This document shows positions 62,034 to 64,000 of a DNA stretch of 64,000 bases, in pieces; the stretch's first letter is position 1, and every line of letters begins with the position of its first letter. The stretch is from Pseudomonas putida (GTDB lineage: Bacteria; Pseudomonadota; Gammaproteobacteria; Pseudomonadales; Pseudomonadaceae). The position numbers were made by a program, and so were the translations under genes. Location of the stretch: the NCBI RefSeq assembly GCF_002906855.1, contig NZ_MINI01000048.1, positions 1,211,623 through 1,275,622 on the forward strand, given 5' to 3'. The notes beneath the pieces are model-generated. The model ran no database searches, was not told where the DNA came from, and saw only the letters and a list, made by a program, of their open reading frames with translations.

Positions 62034-62726
62034 TCAGTAAACCGGTTCGGCCGGGAACCCTTCGGCCTGCATTTTCTTCAACAAGTCCTGCCAACGGGAC
62101 AGGCGCTTGGTATCACCGACTTTCTTGTTGCCCGCAGCGCCGGTCAGCCACAGACCTTCGCCATTGAAGGCATACACCGGCAGCAGGTCAGTACGCTGGC
62201 TGGCCGGCTTTATTGCGTCCATCAGGCTGTCGAGCACCAACGGCTGCGCCTGCGGGCTTGAATAATAGGTCAGCACCATGTGCGCACGGTTCTGGCGAAG
62301 GGCTTTGACGTAGGTGATGCGCAGCTTGTCGCTGGGGATCCCCATGCGCCGCAGGCTGAAGTACTTGGCGATGGCGTAGTCCTCGCAGTCGCCGGCGCCT
62401 TTTATAAGCGCCTGGATGGGCGTGGCCCAGTAGTCGACCGCGTGCCACAGGTCGATATCCTCGACGTAGCGCAGTTGCTGGTTGAAGAACTGGTTGACCA
62501 CCTGCAGGCGCTGCATCTCGCTGCCCTGGCTCTGGGTCGCCATCAACCGCTGCCAGGCATCGATGCGGCCCTTCCCTGCACCCAAGGGGCCGTACAGGGC
62601 TTCGGACTTGCGGCTGATCTCGGCAAAGTCCCAATCCGCATGCAACCCGCCCAGCAGCAAGCCACCCAGCAACAGGGCAAAGCCAAAACGTCGCAAGGAG
62701 GTTTTGAGCAGCCAGGTAATCGCCAC
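62034..62726 (-). CDS. lapG: LapG, periplasmic cysteine protease of the large adhesin LapA
   Basis: The chosen GTG 62726 (AGGG upstream) gives 230 residues with an N-terminal signal or anchor (LRRFGFALLLGGLLLGG). The transglutaminase-like triad is visible: Cys in KGAGDCEDYAIAKY (about 114), His in RQNRAHMVLTYY (about 149) and Asp in LVLDSL (about 166). DUF920-family conserved DWDFAEISRKSEALYG is present. LapG trims LapA-type adhesins unless held by LapD. A TTG at 62753 is an alternative start. It is first in a lapG-lapD operon. Confidence 0.93.
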   Translation of the reverse strand: MAITWLLKTSLRRFGFALLLGGLLLGGLHADWDFAEISRKSEALYGPLGAGKGRIDAWQRLMATQSQGSEMQRLQVVNQFFNQQLRYVEDIDLWHAVDYWATPIQALIKGAGDCEDYAIAKYFSLRRMGIPSDKLRITYVKALRQNRAHMVLTYYSSPQAQPLVLDSLMDAIKPASQRTDLLPVYAFNGEGLWLTGAAGNKKVGDTKRLSRWQDLLKKMQAEGFPAEPVY

Positions 62727-62998
62727 TGCGAGGCCCTGTTCAGGTCGTTGCAAAGCAGCGATGGTGCGGCCTGGTCACATAAAAGACAATGGCACTGCGC
62801 GATCATGTAGCCGATGGTCGGCTGACTATAACTTTATTGTTAGCGCTTAGTGTGTGTCGCTTCCTTTGCCGGGAAAACTCATCCACCATAAATGTCAGCT
62901 TGGGCCGCTCGCGCCGTTGCGGGCGCAGGTTTGACAAGCCCCCTTGCCTGTCACTAGTGTCATTGGATCCAACCTTCTGTCGTCGAGGCACACTTCGC

Positions 62999-63688
62999 TT
63001 GGCCGAGAAAATCAAACTCAGTAACGTGCTGGCCAGCGAACAGCTGCCGGCGCACCAGGCCCGTGGCGTCATAGAAGAACGCTTGCGCAGCGCCATTCTC
63101 GATGGCCGCCTGCCACCTGGCACCGCCGTACGCCAACAGGAAATCGCCGACTTGTACGGCGTCAGCCGTATGCCGGTGCGCGAGGCTCTGCGCCAGCTGG
63201 AGGCGCAATCGCTGCTGAAGGTGGAAATGCACAAGGGTGCAGTGGTCGCGCCGTTGATTGGCGAGGACGCCGTCGACACCTATGCATTGCGCGTGCTCCT
63301 GGAGAGCGAAGCGCTGCGCCAGTCGATCCCGCTGCTCGATGCCGATGACATCGCCAGTGCCCGTGGTTACATCCAGCAACTGGAAAACGAAATCAGCCAT
63401 GCGGAAATCGGCCGTCTCAATCGGCTGTTTCACATGGCGCTCTATGGCAAGGCATCCAACCAGAAACTGCTGCGCCTGATCGAGAATGAGTTGAACGAGG
63501 AAGAACGCTTCCTGCGCTTCCATTTGTCGTCCATGGGGCTGGGCAAGCTCACCCAGGACGACCATAACGCCCTGGTCGATGCTGCCGCTGACAAACGTGT
63601 CGACGAGGCGGTAAGGGTGCTGGAGCAGCATCTGAATAATGGATCGCGGGTGATCAGAAGCTACCTGGACAAACAGCTCAGCCGCTAG
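62999..63688 (+). CDS. GntR-family transcriptional regulator (FCD subfamily)
   Basis: This 229-residue protein uses TTG 62999, with GAGG ten bases upstream; the open frame reaches back to 62789 but that extension has no domain. The winged helix is HQARGVIEERLRSAILDGRL and IADLYGVSRMPVREALRQLE. The FCD-type C-terminal ligand domain follows (YALRVLLESEALRQSIPLL, with LNRLFHMALYG supplying metal-site residues). Its ligand is unknown. It is divergent from lapG and faces the end of an rRNA operon. Confidence 0.88.
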   Translation: MAEKIKLSNVLASEQLPAHQARGVIEERLRSAILDGRLPPGTAVRQQEIADLYGVSRMPVREALRQLEAQSLLKVEMHKGAVVAPLIGEDAVDTYALRVLLESEALRQSIPLLDADDIASARGYIQQLENEISHAEIGRLNRLFHMALYGKASNQKLLRLIENELNEEERFLRFHLSSMGLGKLTQDDHNALVDAAADKRVDEAVRVLEQHLNNGSRVIRSYLDKQLSR

Positions 63689-63721
63689 CGCTTAACACCA
63701 GGGTGTTTTAACCCGGAAAAG

Positions 63722-63758
63722 AAAAAGCCCCTGTCTGCAACGCAGACAGGGGCTTTTT
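63722..63758. terminator. Strong bidirectional terminator at the end of the rRNA operon
   Basis: AAAAAGCCCCTGTCTGC, a 3-base loop and GCAGACAGGGGCTTTTT form a perfect 17-bp stem with A/T runs on both sides. It closes the rRNA operon on the minus strand and the GntR gene on the plus strand. Confidence 0.95.
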
Positions 63759-63766
63759 GTTTGAAT

Positions 63767-63881
63767 CTTGACGATGACCTACTCTCACATGGGGAAACCC
63801 CACACTACCATCGGCGATGCATCGTTTCACTGCTGAGTTCGGGATGGGATCAGGTGGTTCCAATGCTCTATGGTCGTCAAG
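63767..63881 (-). rRNA. rrf: 5S ribosomal RNA
   Basis: On the minus strand the sequence contains the Pseudomonas 5S core: ACCATAGAGCATTGGAACCA, CTGATCCCATCCCGAACTCA, GTGAAACGATGCATCGCC and GATGGTAGTGTGGGG. The length is about 115 nt. The ends (TTGACGA and TCGTCAA) pair to close the molecule. Exact ends are uncertain by a few bases. Confidence 0.95.
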
Positions 63882-63946
63882 AAATTCTGTGTGCTGGCCC
63901 GTCGCTTTGACGTGCCTGCGAATCTCTGTAGTTCCTACTTAAAGAC

Positions 63947-63980
63947 AAAACCCCTACCTGCGTGCGCAGATAGGGGTTTT
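63947..63980 (-). terminator. Intrinsic terminator between two 5S genes
   Basis: AAAACCCCTACCTGCG and CGCAGATAGGGGTTTT form a 16-bp stem with one mismatch and flanking A/T runs. On the minus strand it follows the upstream 5S copy and precedes the complete one. The 65 bp between it and the complete 5S contain no gene. Confidence 0.85.
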
Positions 63981-63989
63981 GCGAAATGA

Positions 63990-64000
63990 ATCTTGACGAT
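63990..64000 (-). rRNA. 3' end of a second 5S rRNA gene, cut by the window end
   Basis: The last bases (ATCTTGACGAT, preceded by TGA) repeat exactly the sequence at the 3' end of the complete 5S gene (near 63763-63775). Like that copy, it is followed on the minus strand by a terminator. The rest of the gene lies beyond the window. Confidence 0.5.

Noticed and set aside
1..64000. CRISPR arrays, insertion sequences, prophage genes, tRNA genes
   Set aside because: I saw no regularly spaced repeats, transposases, integrases, phage structural genes or cloverleaf-like sequences in the window.

Overview
This window is chromosomal DNA from a fluorescent Pseudomonas, most likely of the P. putida group. 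The signs are high GC content, P. putida-type REP palindromes (CGCGGG...CCCGCTCCTAC), and gene order I recognise: gcvT-gcvH-gcvP, ygfB-pepP-ubiH, zapA-6S RNA-ygfA, ubiD-rho-trxA-ppx/ppk and lapG-lapD. I see no phage, insertion sequence, CRISPR array or tRNA. I do not assign a species.

Layout. Positions 1-8.6 kb: the end of a probable CYTH/CHAD protein, an Lrp-family regulator divergent from a small unknown gene, an orphan GspE-type ATPase, a DUF2388 exported protein and a glycine cleavage operon (gcvT, gcvH, gcvP on the minus strand). 8.7-11.4 kb: a ferric-iron-type ABC permease and binding protein behind a Fur-like palindrome. 11.5-18 kb: a ubiquinone hydroxylase/pepP/ygfB operon, divergent from a coiled-coil gene, zapA, 6S RNA and ygfA. 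18-25.7 kb: EVE, FliL-like, quinone reductase and ChaC genes, then a ferredoxin reductase coupled to ubiD, then rho and trxA. 25.7-32.8 kb: convergent ppx and ppk, each with a Pho-box-like site, then a DedA gene overlapping a sterol-desaturase-family gene, elbB and a UPF0178 gene.

32.9-45.5 kb: a cytochrome c/FTR1 iron permease, a five-gene MarR-headed AaeAB-like efflux operon whose genes all overlap by 4 bp, a Sel1 protein, a short WYL-like regulator, and a TauD-type dioxygenase with a sulfonate-type ABC importer. 45.7-59.4 kb: a complete nine-gene cellulose operon running bcsE-F-G-R-Q-A-B-Z-C on the minus strand, with almost every junction overlapping. bcsG carries an apparent frameshift. 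59.7-64 kb: a small conserved gene, the c-di-GMP receptor lapD, the periplasmic protease lapG, a GntR regulator, and the end of an rRNA operon with one complete and one partial 5S gene, each followed by a terminator.

The most notable theme is cyclic-di-GMP-controlled surface life. BcsA (PilZ), BcsE (GIL) and LapD all carry c-di-GMP-related domains. The cellulose operon lies next to lapD, where P. putida KT2440 carries lapC-lapB-lapA (the type I secretion system and the large adhesin cut by LapG). This genome may therefore have exchanged or rearranged an adhesin module for a cellulose module while keeping the LapD/LapG switch. Functions are assigned from protein sequence features and remembered family knowledge; no database search was run.
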